From contig NW_019174040.1 in assembly GCF_001642475.1 (NCBI RefSeq), positions 1 through 64,000 on the forward strand: a DNA stretch of 64,000 bases, written 5' to 3'. Made by a program: the position numbers and the translations under genes. Positions 30,910 to 42,717 of this stretch are shown piece after piece. The notes under the pieces were generated by a model. That model was given only the letters and a program-made list of their open reading frames with translations, was not told where the DNA came from and made no database searches. Numbering within the stretch: position 1 is the first letter of the stretch; every line of letters starts with the position of its first letter. The DNA comes from Fonsecaea monophora. Taxonomy: Eukaryota; Ascomycota; Eurotiomycetes; Chaetothyriales; Herpotrichiellaceae.

Positions 30910-31400
30910 TCCTGTGAAATGTCAATATATACTGCGAACAGTAGTTGTTGGAGAGACACCGACAGAAGCAAGTCGTCGAGGGAGAAATCCAAAACCTCGC
31001 TAGCCACGCTGCTTTAAGAGAAGTAGGGCGGCATCAAAGAATTTCCTCGTTTGCACATCCCGCCATGGTTCAACCGCATCTTGGCACATTCATTCGCCAT
31101 CATCCCGCATTTCACAGGGAAAGCTGCCTGCCGCTCTTTACACACGCTCCAGTTTCGCGGTCAACCGATCCCTTGCATTATTTCAATAGCTGGCACATGA
31201 CTGTCTCAGCCTTCCATTGTCGAAGATGAGCGCAACCTGATCTCCTCCGGCCATACCGGTCGTCCGTTGCTCCGTGTTGGACCGAGAGCGGGTAAAAAAG
31301 TCCTCCGCCAGAGAACAACGTTGAGACTCACCTGGTGAACAATCCCCTTGAGAGAGACACTCCTTGCCATAGGACCCAGCTCAATTGCGCACTTTCAACC
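30910..31400. other. intergenic, nothing recognised
   Basis: 491 bp between two plus-strand genes. Short open frames are without features. It should hold the promoter of the WBP2-like gene. Confidence 0.5.
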
Positions 31401-32275
31401 ATGTCCATCAAGTATGTTACCCATGCAATCCCGCCCTCAGTGTCCCAACGCTCATGATGTCATATCCAGTTGGGTTATGCTCGATGGCAAAGGAGCCTTT
31501 GTCCCGTTGCCAGGAGAAAGGATCATCCACAAGTCATCGCCGAGAATTGGTCTCGCCATCACCACCCCGTCGACATATCCAGGGAACAATCCAGTGTCAA
31601 TCCACTGCAACTCTGGCATCGTTTATTTGACCAATCAGAGAGTAAGAATTACAGGGGAATAAACAACAAAGTCATTTCTGACACCATGCACAGATCGTGT
31701 ATCTGCCAGAGAAGTCCACCTCGGAGCTCCAATCATTCTCCGCGCCCCTTCTCAATTTGCACGACACACATCTTACCCTGCCCTGGTTCGGACCGAATGC
31801 CTGGCAGGCCCTCTTACAGCCGGTTCCTGGCGGGAACATTCCCGCAACACAAGCCGCCGTTGAACTCAAGTTGACTTTCAAAGAAGGTGGAGCTCCCGAT
31901 TTCCATTCCACCTTTGAACAGATCAAGGAGCGACTTCAGCAAGTAGTGTCCACAGCGAGGGAGAATAACTTGACAGGCTCGCGGCAGGATGCCTACTTGG
32001 GCAATGTGAATCTGGACAACGTCCATCTTGATCAGCTGCCTTCGTATAACGAGTCTGGGCATGATCCCATAGCTCTGAGCCAATCCAGCGCTACCAGCGA
32101 GGACGTGAACTCCCCTATCTTGATGAGTCCCCACACGGCTCCGGAATTGAGGCGAGCTGGAACACCTCAAGGTGAATCGCAGACACCAAGCGACGCGCCT
32201 CCAGGGTACGAAGAGACACAACAGCAGAGCATTCAGGCTGAGTTGGACCGAAGATTGTCAGAGACTCGTGGCTGA
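31401..32275 (+). CDS. WW-domain-binding protein 2-like (GRAM domain) protein
   Basis: Exons 31401-31411 (only 11 nt), 31470-31641 and 31694-32275 give 254 residues. The mini-exon ATG TCC ATC AA joins TTGG to give MSINWVMLDG, the usual start of this family. The N-terminal GRAM/PH-like domain (about 1-150) reads GAFVPLPGERIIHKS...SIHCNSGIVYLTNQRIVYLPEK...FSAPLLNLHDTHLTLPWFGPN. The tail is disordered, with LPSY and a PPGY motif (SDAPPGYEE) that can bind WW domains such as those of Rsp5/Nedd4 ligases. The animal homologue acts in transcription and signalling. In fungi the role is little known; a link with membrane lipids or Rsp5 is inference. Confidence 0.85.
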
Positions 32276-32753
32276 CAGTAAAATATGGAGGCATCACGGA
32301 CAAAAGGCCTCCTTTCTGCGGTTGTGCATGGCGTTCTCCATAGAAGCAAGAAGGTTCCTCTCTCAGAGATCCGAGGCCAGCCTTATTAAGATTTTATTTC
32401 CATTGATTAGCTTATCCTTAGGACGATGATATGCCATTCTAACATTAAAGATGTTATTTCGCGGTGGTATTGTCCTTGGACTCGATCGTGAAAGAGTCCA
32501 GAGAACCGAATGGCTTGGCGCCTCAACAGCTCGCTGGCCAATCATGCGCCTTGTAATTTTCCTTCCTCCGAAGCTCAAGCTAGCTCGAACTCTTTGAACT
32601 TACAACTCCTTCCACACAACGTTGTAAGTCCAACTCAACGAGACACCAACGATCCTTTCGAGTCTCTAGAGTGGTTGCGCCCATCTCGGACTTCATCTAC
32701 GTAGTCACTTGACCCATTCTATCTCATCCTCAGCCTTCTCCCCAAACTTCACA
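32276..32753. other. intergenic, promoter of QCR6
   Basis: 478 bp of non-coding sequence between the WBP2-like gene and QCR6. Pyrimidine-rich just before the ATG. Nothing else recognised. Confidence 0.5.
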
Positions 32754-33382
32754 ATGGGGATCACCGATTTCTTCTCCGACCTTCTGAGCTCCGTCTCGTT
32801 TGTTCAGGAGGTCCAAGCCGAAGCTCCCGCCGACGACAACGAAGAGTCAAGTGACAGCAGCGAGGAGGGCAACGACGAAGAAGGTGGTGAGGATAAACAA
32901 GAAGGCGAAGAGGAGGGAGGTGAAGACGGAGAGGAAGAGGGCGAAGAAGAGGAGGAAGAAGAGGAAGAGGAAGAGGAGGAGGAGCCTGTAGATCCAAAGC
33001 CAAGACTGGAAGAAGGTATGTTTCTCTTTACCATCACAATTGTTCAGAGCAGAGCTGTTATTGCCCTGCGGTAGACTGTGCGAGGACTTGGGAGAAGACT
33101 AACAAAAAGCAGAATGCGCCCGATCCGCTCAGTGCCAGGGCTACAAGCACCACTTTGACGAGTGCGTTGAGCGTGTTACTCAACAGGAGGAGAATCCCGA
33201 CCACAAGGGCCCCAAGGAAAACTGCGTTGAAGAGTGTACGTATAGCAGCCGTCTCTACCAGAGTATCTACCTGCGGCGTGGCAAGAGGACACCAAAGCTG
33301 ACCACTGCGAAAAACAGTTTTCCACCTCCAACACTGCGCAACACAGTGCGCCGCGCCCAAACTCTTCAAGCAGCTGAAATAG
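32754..33382 (+). CDS. QCR6: ubiquinol-cytochrome c reductase hinge subunit (QCR6)
   Basis: Exons 32754-33015, 33113-33235 and 33318-33382 sum to 450 nt and give 149 residues. Hinge protein of respiratory complex III, which helps cytochrome c1 interact with cytochrome c in the intermembrane space. The N-terminus MGITDFFSDLLSSV is followed by a very acidic segment with a long glutamate run, encoded by GAG/GAA repeats at about 32930-32985. The folded C-terminal hairpin has the diagnostic cysteines: EECARSAQCQGYKHHFDEC and EENCVEEFFHLQHCATQCAAPKLFKQLK-type ending (CX9-type twin pairs forming disulfides). The small last exon (FFHLQHC...) is easy to miss but keeps frame and matches the family. Confidence 0.93.
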
Positions 33383-34548
33383 ATCACCTTCACACCGACA
33401 GCTCATCGAGATCGATAAAAGTTTGCATTGAACAAAGAGACTTGCAAGCAAAAGAGAAGATCTCACAACAAGCCATATGTACTCCCCCAAACGAACGGCC
33501 TGACGTGGACCAATAACTTAAGCTGCCCCTAAAGAGACGGGATAGATCCAGATTCCTCTGCTCACATGGATGCAGCTTCTAAGAGGGTTTGGTGTGAAGT
33601 GTTCGGGTCGCCCAATGCATCCATCCATCTGTGCTCCACATACATAGTCATCGCGCCTTGTATATACATACCTTATTGCATCAAAGACGGAACGGTTCTC
33701 CTTTTCTCTGTTCCGGCGGCATTGCCCTGTTCGTTCCCGTCTATGTTGTCCTTCATGCTCTCGACATGTTACGGAAAAGCGATGTTGATACCACGCATTG
33801 GCTCCCACGCTCCTCTCATGGGCTGGGCTTGGTATAGCTTGTTCTACACTGTCGCCAACTTGCCCTGCTCCAGTCAAACCGCATTTCTAGCCTTCTCGCA
33901 AGTACCCCGTACTGCACGAGGTACGAGGTGCTCTTTAGTCCGAGGCAAATGATGGCTGGCTGAACGACTGCCTCTGTTCTCGGGCCGTCCGTTCCCAGGC
34001 CCACTACTGACCAATCCGCTCCGTCATCTGCGATCGATGCGGTCGGTGGTCTCCTTGCTAACTAACTTGAACACTTTCCCTTTTCGGAAGGAGTTTCGTT
34101 TCTTGACAGTGCGGCCCAGCCAGCCATGCCATGCCATGCCGACTCTGGAGTTTTGGTACGAGTACCGAGCATATAGTAGATAGATATCGGTCACTCTCTA
34201 GAGCCCAAGGACCAGGTCCGCCAAGATTACCCACTGCGTACGCTCAAGTGACGACTTGACTCCGGGAAACGTTCTTAAGGAAGTGGCTGCGTCTCCCCTT
34301 CCATAATCGACATCTCGATGTCCTTTCCTTAATAATATATTCGTGCTCGTACCTGTACTGAGTATGTGTGTCCAATATACAATCACTTCCGTCCAGCTAT
34401 GAAGATTGTCGTTCTTCCTCTTCGATATTATTTGCTTTCAAATCATTTAAACCTTCAAATATCCAAATATCCCGTGGGCAGACTTCGACATAACTTGCAT
34501 GTCCCACACAAAGGTTTCCTCGCTTGCCATATATCAGTGTACGTGTTC
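33383..34548. other. convergent intergenic region (1.2 kb)
   Basis: Between two gene 3' ends. It has a short CATGC repeat (about 34122-34138) and AT-rich sequence at 34330-34470. No domain-bearing frame; 33518-33952 is open on both strands without a match to anything I know. Confidence 0.45.
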
Positions 34549-36102
34549 TCACGCAGACCCGGGATCCTGCCCCTGCGCACGCAATCTCTGCTCATCATCG
34601 TCGTCCTCAATTCTGTCGACGTAGCCTTGCACGACCTCGTCTGCGGTGGCGCGATCAGCTTCCCACCGCTTCCTTCTCACACGGGCCTGTCGGCCAAATA
34701 AGCCGAGGCATAGAGGTGCCGGCATCACCAGCGCGGCCAGCACAGCTTGAAAGATCAGTGCCTGTTTCATGTTCTGTGGTGGATCGGCATCGGGGCCGGC
34801 CTTCAGTGCGTTCATGACGACGATGAAGATGCCGCCCAGAATCTGGCCGCCGCACCAGCAGAGGGAGCTTCCCAACTCGGGTCCCAGAGGATAGTGGATC
34901 TCGACGAGGAACTCCAACGCTACTGGGACGAGGCCGAAACTCGCCGCCCCAAGGATAGCGCAGATGACAAAGACGTACGCCAACGAGCGGGATTGCGGCG
35001 CCCATATGACCACTATATAGCAGATCGCCAGCACGGGGATGGCCACCTTGACGTAGGCCAGGTAGAACTTATACTTGTCGATGATGGGGCTCGAAATGGC
35101 CGCGCAGACGAGGCCGACCACGATCAAGACGGCTCCGGCGATACCGGCATTGGTCTCGCTGAAGCCGTACGGCTCGAAGATTTGATTGAGCAGGGATGAA
35201 AAGGCGTTGAAGAAGCCCACGTAAAAGATGAAGGGGAGGAAGAGGAGGTAGAACTCGGTTGAGTGGGACAGAACGTGGAAATCATGGCGCAACGACGTGC
35301 GGTCCATGTGGTCCGCCACCGATCCCGCCGATGGTGGGGATGGTGGTCGCGATGGGATGAAAAAGGCCGGCACGCTCGCCACCGAGGAGATGATGGAGAT
35401 GTACAAGATCATATTGGGGATCTCGTTTGGTTCATCTGCCCAGAAAGGTGAGATGAGCTGGCCCAGCGCTGCGCCAAAGGGGTTCGACAACGATGCCAAC
35501 GCCGTCGCAGTGGTGCGTCCTGCAGGGCTGAACCAGAGGTTTGAATAGGTCGTGGGCGACGAAAGGACGAACGGCTGCGCAAAGCCAATGATCAACTGAC
35601 CGAACATGACGCCGCCGAAGTTGTTTGCCCTGGTCGCGCCATATTTGACCCAGTTACCAACCAGCACCAGCGAGGCGGCAATGATGACGGCAGTCTTTGT
35701 GCCGTACTTGTGCAGAACATAAAAGGTAGGCGGGGTGGTTACGCAGAAGGCGAAGAGAAACGCCGTCGAAACCCAGTTGATGTTAGTCTCGGTCGTGCCA
35801 AAGTACGTCGCCGAGGTTTTGGAAACGGGCGCAAATGCGATCCAGTCCCACGAAACCACAATGTTCAACAGCACTAACTGCGCCAGGCCGAAGAAGCGTC
35901 GTTTATACACCTTATATTCGACGGTCGAGGTTGTCGAGATCCGTGATAGTGTCCGGGTCGACGAGAGAAGGCCTCGAGCCCGGTCGTCGAGTGATGGACC
36001 TGGAGACTCGGGCGATGAGCTGCTTTCGCCGCTGGTTGTCTCTCGCTGAGAAATGTGTGACTGCTCGACTTTGCCCATGTTGGCGAATTGGAGATGTCGC
36101 AA
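34549..36102 (-). CDS. FLVCR-like MFS transporter
   Basis: Intronless frame of 517 residues from 36102, or 509 if the second methionine (MGKVEQSH, 36078) is used. It has 12 predicted helices after a Ser-rich cytosolic N-terminus. Features: YKRRFFGLAQLVLLNIVVSWDWIAFAPVS at helix 1, NINWVSTAFLFAFCVTTPPTFYVLHKYGTKTAVII, FGQLIIGFAQPFVLSSPTTYSNLWFSPAGRTTATALASLSNPFGAALGQL (strongly FLVCR/DIRC2-like) and a mirrored second half. The animal homologues move heme, choline or ethanolamine; the name comes from the host receptor and implies nothing viral. Fungal relatives are uncharacterised. The C-terminal tail is highly charged (EDDDDEQR). Confidence 0.85.
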   Translation of the reverse strand: MRHLQFANMGKVEQSHISQRETTSGESSSSPESPGPSLDDRARGLLSSTRTLSRISTTSTVEYKVYKRRFFGLAQLVLLNIVVSWDWIAFAPVSKTSATYFGTTETNINWVSTAFLFAFCVTTPPTFYVLHKYGTKTAVIIAASLVLVGNWVKYGATRANNFGGVMFGQLIIGFAQPFVLSSPTTYSNLWFSPAGRTTATALASLSNPFGAALGQLISPFWADEPNEIPNMILYISIISSVASVPAFFIPSRPPSPPSAGSVADHMDRTSLRHDFHVLSHSTEFYLLFLPFIFYVGFFNAFSSLLNQIFEPYGFSETNAGIAGAVLIVVGLVCAAISSPIIDKYKFYLAYVKVAIPVLAICYIVVIWAPQSRSLAYVFVICAILGAASFGLVPVALEFLVEIHYPLGPELGSSLCWCGGQILGGIFIVVMNALKAGPDADPPQNMKQALIFQAVLAALVMPAPLCLGLFGRQARVRRKRWEADRATADEVVQGYVDRIEDDDDEQRLRAQGQDPGSA

Positions 36103-37743
36103 TGAGATAGCCGCTGGCCAAAGGTCACGCGCCCAACCTCACAGCAAAGGCCAAAACCCCCTGAACTTTGTCCACAGAACAGTTGTGGGGAGTCGAAGGT
36201 GAGGAGTGTGCACTCATTAACTCTCCCTGCCTTCAGGTCTCGACATGTTTCGAGCGCCGACGACACATGTCTGCGGGTGTGGACTATGCAGTGACTGGTT
36301 ATCAGGACAGGACGGAAGACGGGTGGCACTGGTGGGTAACGGCCGTTGCTTACCACAGATCGGACATCTCAGTGCAATTTGGAAAGGCCTTTACTATAAC
36401 AAGACTAGCGCCGGGGTCGTGTCGGGTGTTTGCCGGGCCGCACTTGAATAAGGAATGCGACATCTCAACAAGGCTGAGTTGACGAGGCTGAATGTACCTG
36501 GTTGCAAGCGCTGTACTCGGTACCATACCGAGTACAATCTTGAGTGCGGATTGCATTTCCATTGTCTTGCAAGTGGAGTCTCTTGTCCTGCTAGAGATGG
36601 TTATTGTTGCAAAAACAATGTCTAACACTACAATGGCCTGTCAAGGTTGGGGTCCGGGTGCCTAATGCAGCGCAGATGTCCTGAACCCTGCTTCAAATGC
36701 AGGCTGCAGGCCGCAGGCTCCGGGACAGGGGATGGGAAGAGATCTCAGACATTGTGTTTGCTTGAAATGTAACCAACTACGAGCAAACAGAACGGCTAGG
36801 AGAAGAACACTCTTCTTGCAGCATGACGGGGACAAGGGACTGGGAAATATAGGTATAGACACCCCTATTCGTGCTTCCTCTACAAGTATGAAGTGGCTGC
36901 GTTGGAAGACTGTACCTACTACTCGTAATTAAATGTAGTTGTTTGCAATAATAATTGGCTTCACTAGCTGCTTGTGGCGGCCTCCATCTCTTACCCTAAC
37001 GTGCTCGCATTGGCACGGAAGGGGAGCCCCTAGAGCCCCTAGAGCCCGAAGCAAACATTCCAAAGCACTCGCCGAGATCAACAAACAAGTGGGCCTAATA
37101 GCCCTGGTACAAGTGGTTCCAGGCAGCCCAGTGGTCCCCCCCAATACCAGCCAACGCTGCCCAGCCCCCTGGCGATTGGCTTCTATTACTCGTAGGCGGT
37201 CTTCTCAAGCACTCGAACCCTTACTGGGTGTCCATCTACCGGGGCACCCTGCCTTAGTGACTGGGTCGCTATCCGCCTCGCCAGACCTAATAAAGACTCA
37301 AGGCCCTGACGAATGCTTGGACTTTATGCGCCTTGTTTAACCCATTTCAGCGCACGCCCAGCGATGCAGCCAGGCCAGCGCAGACATCCCTGCTCCCCTG
37401 ACTTGACTTCAGCCTCTCCCTGAGAAGAAGGACCGAAAGTTCTGAGCGCGTGGTACAGTCTCCCGGCTGTGCCAGAAGCCTTTTTCCCACGTTCCTTCAT
37501 ACCCGCCGCCTGCCTCAAAGCTGCTACAAGCTCTTGCCCACCGTTCTCCTCCCTGCTCATCTTCCGGCTCCCGCACCGATGATCCGTTGCCAGCCTAATA
37601 TAGCTCAACAACATGCTCAGCTATAAGCAGCCTCTCGCAGAAATATCGACCACTTCTCTTCCTTAGCATTGGCCGTTTGGAAGGCATTTGGATAATTACA
37701 GAGAGGAGGGAGGCTGCGAAGAGGCGCAGCCGAATACGGGACA
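36103..37743. other. divergent intergenic region (1.6 kb), no gene supported
   Basis: Between the FLVCR-like gene (-) and UDS1-like gene (+). It has a tandem CCCCTAGAG repeat (about 37026-37046). Frames up to 133 codons on both strands show no domain. The last 120 bp before 37744 are probably the UDS1-like 5' leader. Confidence 0.45.
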
Positions 37744-40317
37744 ATGCAGGCCGCCATTAAGTACGGTATGAGGGAACCCTCGGTCGACAGCGTCAATGAT
37801 GGCCGCAGCCGCTATGTTCCCAGCTCGGTCTACAGTGGTGCGGGTCCTGTCGAGGACTCGCCGGCGATGCCCCAGGGCCACAGCTTCATGTCGGGAGCAC
37901 TGCGGGGTCCTTTTGAAGAACAAGAGACACCCCCAGCCCGGTTTACGCAGGTATGTGAAGTCGCTTGTTAAGCGGACTTCGAGAGGTGCTGAGACTTGAA
38001 CAGCCGCCCCAAAACGCTCCACGAAACTCGACACTTCTAAACATCAATGACCCTGTGGCGATGCATCTACTGACCGAGACGGCAATAAGCGACAGCCGAG
38101 ACTTTGAGGTGCTGTCGTTTGAGGAGGTGGAGCAGCTGAAGAAAGAAAGGAGTTTCCTGAAAGGCAAGATTGAAGCTACGAGACGGAAGCTGGCGCTAGA
38201 GAGCAAACTGCGAGATGCCGCCCAGTCGCTGAATCGTCTATATTCGACTCGTGAGTCTGGGGATGCGGCATCACCCAAAAAGTCGCGGCGCAGCCTACTG
38301 GGGAGCAGACATAGTGGAAACGAGGTAGTGCATCGTGTAGACGATGAATATGCCACAAGCACGAAAAAGGTGGAGGATCTCTCGCGCGAGTTATTCCATC
38401 TGGAGAAAAGACTTCAAGAGATAGACAGGCGCATCCTTCAACACACGGCTGGTATTCTACAGATGACACACAGGGGTCTGAAGAAGAATATCCGCAGGAA
38501 TGAACTCCCCCGAAGTCCGGAAAGCATGACTAGTCAACCGAATGGACGAAGTTCCATGCTTGATGCCAGGGACGATTTTGATGAACGGAGTCTCTACCAG
38601 GTCCCGGATTATGTCACAGAGTTTGGACAGGTACCTCATTCCATGAACAAGGGCAGACCTGGATCTCGAGCCGTCGACGGGTTTGTAACCCGCCTACAGG
38701 AGCTGAATCAACGGCTACATCTGATGATCACCCAAGCGAGCTTGCAAGAACACTTTGACCCGCCTCCTCAGCCCTCCGACCAGCACATGGCTGGAAGCGT
38801 TGATGCGCAAATCCAAGCATATCTTGGCTATATGTCTCAGGGATTGGACGCCATGGAAGCTGCCCAAGCCCGATCCCACGCTGCCGTCCAGCAATCCATC
38901 TTTGACACCGAAGAGCAGCTCGAAGACGTCAATCTTCGACTACATGATATGCTAGCAAGAACAAACTCTGTCGGCCATAGCCCTGTGTTACTGCAAGATG
39001 AACCCCGCGGCAAGGACCTACAGTCGCAGTTGGCCTTCTCTTCCAATGTCATCGAACGGCTAAACAAGCGCATCGAAACCCTTGTCGAACAGAAGGATAT
39101 CTTGACCCGCCAAATCCAACAGCAGCGCGAACTCAACAGCAAGTCCGATGCTCAGCGTGACGCCAAAATTCACGAATTGGTGGCCGAGCTGGAGGAAGCG
39201 AAGCGCACTCAATCAAATAGCGAGCAAGAAGCGCAGCATTCCCGCGACCAAATCAACTTGCTCATGGAGGAACTGGATCTTTCGAAGCAACGGAGCGTCC
39301 TCATGGAACACGAACGAGGTGCGGATGAGAGCAAAGCTCTTGAACTCGAACGCACTGCCCGTAAAGAGCTGGAGGAAAAGTTCCTCGCTGAGCTGAAGGT
39401 CAAGCAAGAGGAACATAGCCAGCTGCAGTCGGAAATACAACAGACACGAAGGGACCTGGAAACCAAGTCCATGGAATTAGCAAGCCTAGCGGCGGGCCAC
39501 GCCCAGACTCAGGCGGCGCACGACGAAGTGGTCAATGACCTGCGGGCCCAAGTGGAGGCGCTGAGTAGTGCTAAAGCTGAGGTAGAGACCGAGCTCTCGA
39601 AACTCCGTGCGGAGATGCAAGACCTGGAATCCGAAGTGGTGCGAGCACAGACAGAGTTGACCGTGGTCAAGGCTGAGTTAGATGGTGCTTATGGGACACG
39701 TGCTCAGCGAGCGGCCGATGTGTCAATGAACCCCGCCATTCAGAAGGAACTTGACCACTTGAATATGCGAAACAACGAGCTCGAAGGTCATGTGAACAAC
39801 CTGAAGAGGGAGCACGAGGCCAGGGACACGGAAAGCGTCGAGCTGCAGAACAAGGTCGCCGCTCTGCAGAAGGAACTGAAAGAGACCATTGAAGAGTACG
39901 AAGTCATGACAAGACAGAGCATTGAGGACGAAAAAGAGCGGGAGAGGCTTGAGGAGAGAGTCGACGCGTTGCAGCAGCAATGTGAGGCACTCGAGTCACA
40001 ACTCAATGAAGAGAAAGTGAAAGGGCTGGGGGCCAAGGTCTCGTCGCCTACGGAGACGACGTCCACAATGGTCTTGAAGAACGAATTCAAGAAGATGATG
40101 CGCGAAACACGAGCAGAGAATCTCAAGATCCTCAAGGTAAGACTGACCGATCGGTGGAGTGTCATATGAAGATAGAGGCTAACAGTGTCTGTAGGCCGAG
40201 CAAGAGGAAAGACGTCGCTTAGAAGGCATCATCAAGGGCCTCAAGAAAGATCTTCAGCAACGGCACTCTCAGAAGGAAGCGCCCTCAACACCGGTGGAAG
40301 CGACAGATTCTCGCTGA
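37744..40317 (+). CDS. Uds1-type (up-regulated during septation) coiled-coil protein
   Basis: Exons 37744-37950, 38004-40136 and 40195-40317 sum to 2463 nt and give 820 residues. The region around residues 75-200 (LNINDPVAMHLLTETAISDSRDFEVLSFEEVEQLKKERSFLKGKIEATRRKLALE) matches the conserved Uds1 domain. It is followed by DYVTEFG and then by some 500 residues of heptad-like coiled coil rich in Glu/Lys/Gln/Leu (for example LQSEIQQTRRDLETKS). Homologues in yeasts and moulds are linked to septation and cell-cycle-regulated expression; the molecular role is unclear. The C-terminal exon ends DLQQRHSQKEAP. The N-terminal 70 residues are disordered, with SP sites that could be phosphorylated. Confidence 0.85.
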
Positions 40318-40925
40318 TGTTTCTCATGACCGTAATGATCTATCAACGACCAACACATGCAGCTATTGATGGCCAGCACTCTACAAAACCTGGGCGATTT
40401 CCTGTTGGCTTCGGGACTTCCACTTGTACTACGCACACTGTTCATGGGGAATTTGTATCATTAGAAGGAACGGGCATTGGGAAGAGACGGCTGTGATGCA
40501 TTTATTCGGCGATATTTTGGAATTGGACAACCCCTATCTGCGGTATCCCAAGCAATAGGTCTTCAGGAAAAGTACAAATGGTAATGGATGCTCTATTATC
40601 CCAGCGACTGCTGCTTCAATTCTCTCTCGAGCAACTCCCTGTCGATCGCGGCTGCCTACTTCACCATCTCGCCTTCCAATATTCTCGAAGCGCTTGAGCA
40701 TTGACGCTGACACAACTTAGACAATTATCTCTCTTTCGTCTCGATCGGTTCAGACAGCCAAAGTCATCAATCGCTTATGGTACACATTCCTTTTGCACAC
40801 ACTGCCAATCCCAGAACCACACTTCAGCACATACACCATACTCCGTACTCATGCCAATGGGGACTAGCTCGATCGACGGTCCTCTGTGTCGGCTGTGATA
40901 TTGAGTTGGATCTCAGAACGAAGTC
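40318..40925. other. intergenic, nothing recognised
   Basis: 608 bp between two plus-strand genes. No domain-bearing frame or obvious element. Confidence 0.5.
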
Positions 40926-42380
40926 ATGTTGGAGGCACCCTCCTTGAATTGCCCGCAAGACACCGTTCCGAAAGCAGTTCGGAGGATACAATCAGTGCCA
41001 TCATTGCGACATGAACTACCTTCCTCGGAAGAGTCGATCCCAGACGATTCGATATATAATGCCGACCCCGTCCAGTCGCGTGAAAATCTATCCTGGATAC
41101 CAGCAATAGACCCGGCTGGCGGGCTGGACCTGTCAGCATCTTTGAGCTTGCCCTTTGCGTCTCGGCTCCCTCTCAGCAGGCATTCTACATCACATAGTAA
41201 TTGGCCAACCCCACAGCTCAACCCTATCATTGAACACAGAACGTCGCTCAATTCGGTGAACCCTGCCATGTCTCGAGCGGATAGTAAGAGCAAACAGCCT
41301 TCTATCGAATTATACCATCAACGCTCTTTTTCTGTGAACGACCTTGACTGCGTCCGGAGACGGGATGCCATACTATGCAAATCTACCAATTCTACGAGCT
41401 CTGAAGAAAGTATACATACAGGTGGATGGTGTTCTTTGTTCCCTATAAAACCTCCAGCGTCACCACCACCCAGAGTTTCGACACCGCCAGGGATACCTTC
41501 ATTCGGCACCGAGCAGGCGACATTCCTGCGCTTGGTACAGCAGCAGCCGTCAAGCAGACTTTCATTTTGGAATCGCATTTGGAGACGCAGTGTGGACGGC
41601 AGCGATGAGCAAACCGTGACAAGCCTCAACTCTGAAGGTTCCCCAAGGATGTCGGCACAGAACCCGTCTAGTGGTCCTTCAAATTCGGTCGAACTCTTTG
41701 AGCGAACTCTGGCTGCAATAGGGATGGCGACCATTGTGGACCCTTCGCGCACAGGTGCTTCCTATTCTCGGGCTTCCCTGCCTCGTGGAGTTTACAAGGC
41801 CAATATCCCCGGACCACTTGCTCGAGCTGATGATGGTACATTGGTGCGAGGGAGATTCGGACCTCGCGCCAGCGGGCATGGCGTCGGTTCTCGCAATCTT
41901 GATTCGCACCCCCTGGGTCGATTGAGAGAATCAAGCGCGATTCAACAGGCGATGAGGGAGATCGACAAAGCGTGCGAAAGGACCAATCTTGAAAACGCCA
42001 TGCTTCAGAGCGGATCCGGACTATCACATACTGTGCCAGGACAAGGATGGGCCAGCGATGAATCGCAGATTCCGCCTATGCAACTTCATCCGACCAGTGA
42101 AACAGAATTCGGCCCTCCATTTACCTCTCCAAACCTGAGAGGTAACTCGACGTACCATTCAGGATGCGCTCATAATCCCATGCACCTAGAACGTCCGATG
42201 CTTTCTCTTCTCAGCATTGACAGTGCGTCTGGTGTCCCGCCGAATGCGAGTGTTATCGCAGTCCACAAGAGGAATTGGACAAGTGGGAAGAAGCAAAGGT
42301 GCATGCAAGCGCTGAGACACTTGTGGCATGTGATGAAACACTGCTGGACACGCTTTTGGCGGGCTCTCTCTGTAAAGTGA
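40926..42380 (+). CDS. hypothetical disordered protein (484 aa)
   Basis: Single open frame from an ATG with no domain I recognise. Composition is Ser/Pro-rich and low in hydrophobic residues, with many SP/TP pairs, so it is probably disordered and phosphorylated. Two features stand out: a helix-like segment SVELFERTLAAIGMATIV (about residues 250-270), and a strongly basic-aromatic C-terminus with repeated Trp, His and Arg (LRHLWHVMKHCWTRFWRAL), which could be an amphipathic membrane-binding helix. An overlapping frame beyond 42220 reads like protein too (CVWCPAECECYRS...ELDKWEEAKVH) and could be the true C-terminus through an unseen splice or a frameshift. Codon-level evidence and length make a gene likely; function is unknown. 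Confidence 0.65.
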   Translation: MLEAPSLNCPQDTVPKAVRRIQSVPSLRHELPSSEESIPDDSIYNADPVQSRENLSWIPAIDPAGGLDLSASLSLPFASRLPLSRHSTSHSNWPTPQLNPIIEHRTSLNSVNPAMSRADSKSKQPSIELYHQRSFSVNDLDCVRRRDAILCKSTNSTSSEESIHTGGWCSLFPIKPPASPPPRVSTPPGIPSFGTEQATFLRLVQQQPSSRLSFWNRIWRRSVDGSDEQTVTSLNSEGSPRMSAQNPSSGPSNSVELFERTLAAIGMATIVDPSRTGASYSRASLPRGVYKANIPGPLARADDGTLVRGRFGPRASGHGVGSRNLDSHPLGRLRESSAIQQAMREIDKACERTNLENAMLQSGSGLSHTVPGQGWASDESQIPPMQLHPTSETEFGPPFTSPNLRGNSTYHSGCAHNPMHLERPMLSLLSIDSASGVPPNASVIAVHKRNWTSGKKQRCMQALRHLWHVMKHCWTRFWRALSVK

Positions 42381-42704
42381 TGTTGCGTCCTCTAGGTAGC
42401 TCAGCTGGCTGGTTCTTTAGTAGGGGGTTATGGCAGAGGTGGAACAGATGTCTATCTATGAGCGTAGAAGAGAATAGGATGAGCATTCATATGATGTATC
42501 CATTCAATAGGTTTATCTGTTCGTCACTGCCTTGCTTGCTTTTGTTTGCCTGTAAGCCAGTTCCGAAGATATAAACATCCACCATCCCCTTTTGCAGCGC
42601 CGGCCAACAAGAATCGCTTGAACGCTAGGAGATTGAAAGATGTGTGGAATTATTCGTATAGTTGTTGCCCTCGGCAGTATCTCTTTGGTGTGATTTATCT
42701 CATC
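42381..42704. other. convergent intergenic region
   Basis: 324 bp between the orphan gene and SLU7. It includes an ATCTC pentanucleotide repeat (42697-42717) that runs into the SLU7 stop codon. Otherwise nothing. Confidence 0.6.
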
Positions 42705-42717
42705 TCATCTCATCTCA
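42697..42717. repeat. ATCTC pentanucleotide repeat overlapping the SLU7 stop
   Basis: Four tandem ATCTC units (GAGAT on the minus strand). The TGA stop of SLU7 (42705-42707) lies within the repeat, so a change in unit number would alter the last residues or 3' UTR. Confidence 0.75.

Noticed and set aside
34549..36102. Viral origin suggested by the name FLVCR
   Set aside because: The protein is a host-type 12-helix transporter; the name only reflects use of the animal homologue as a receptor.
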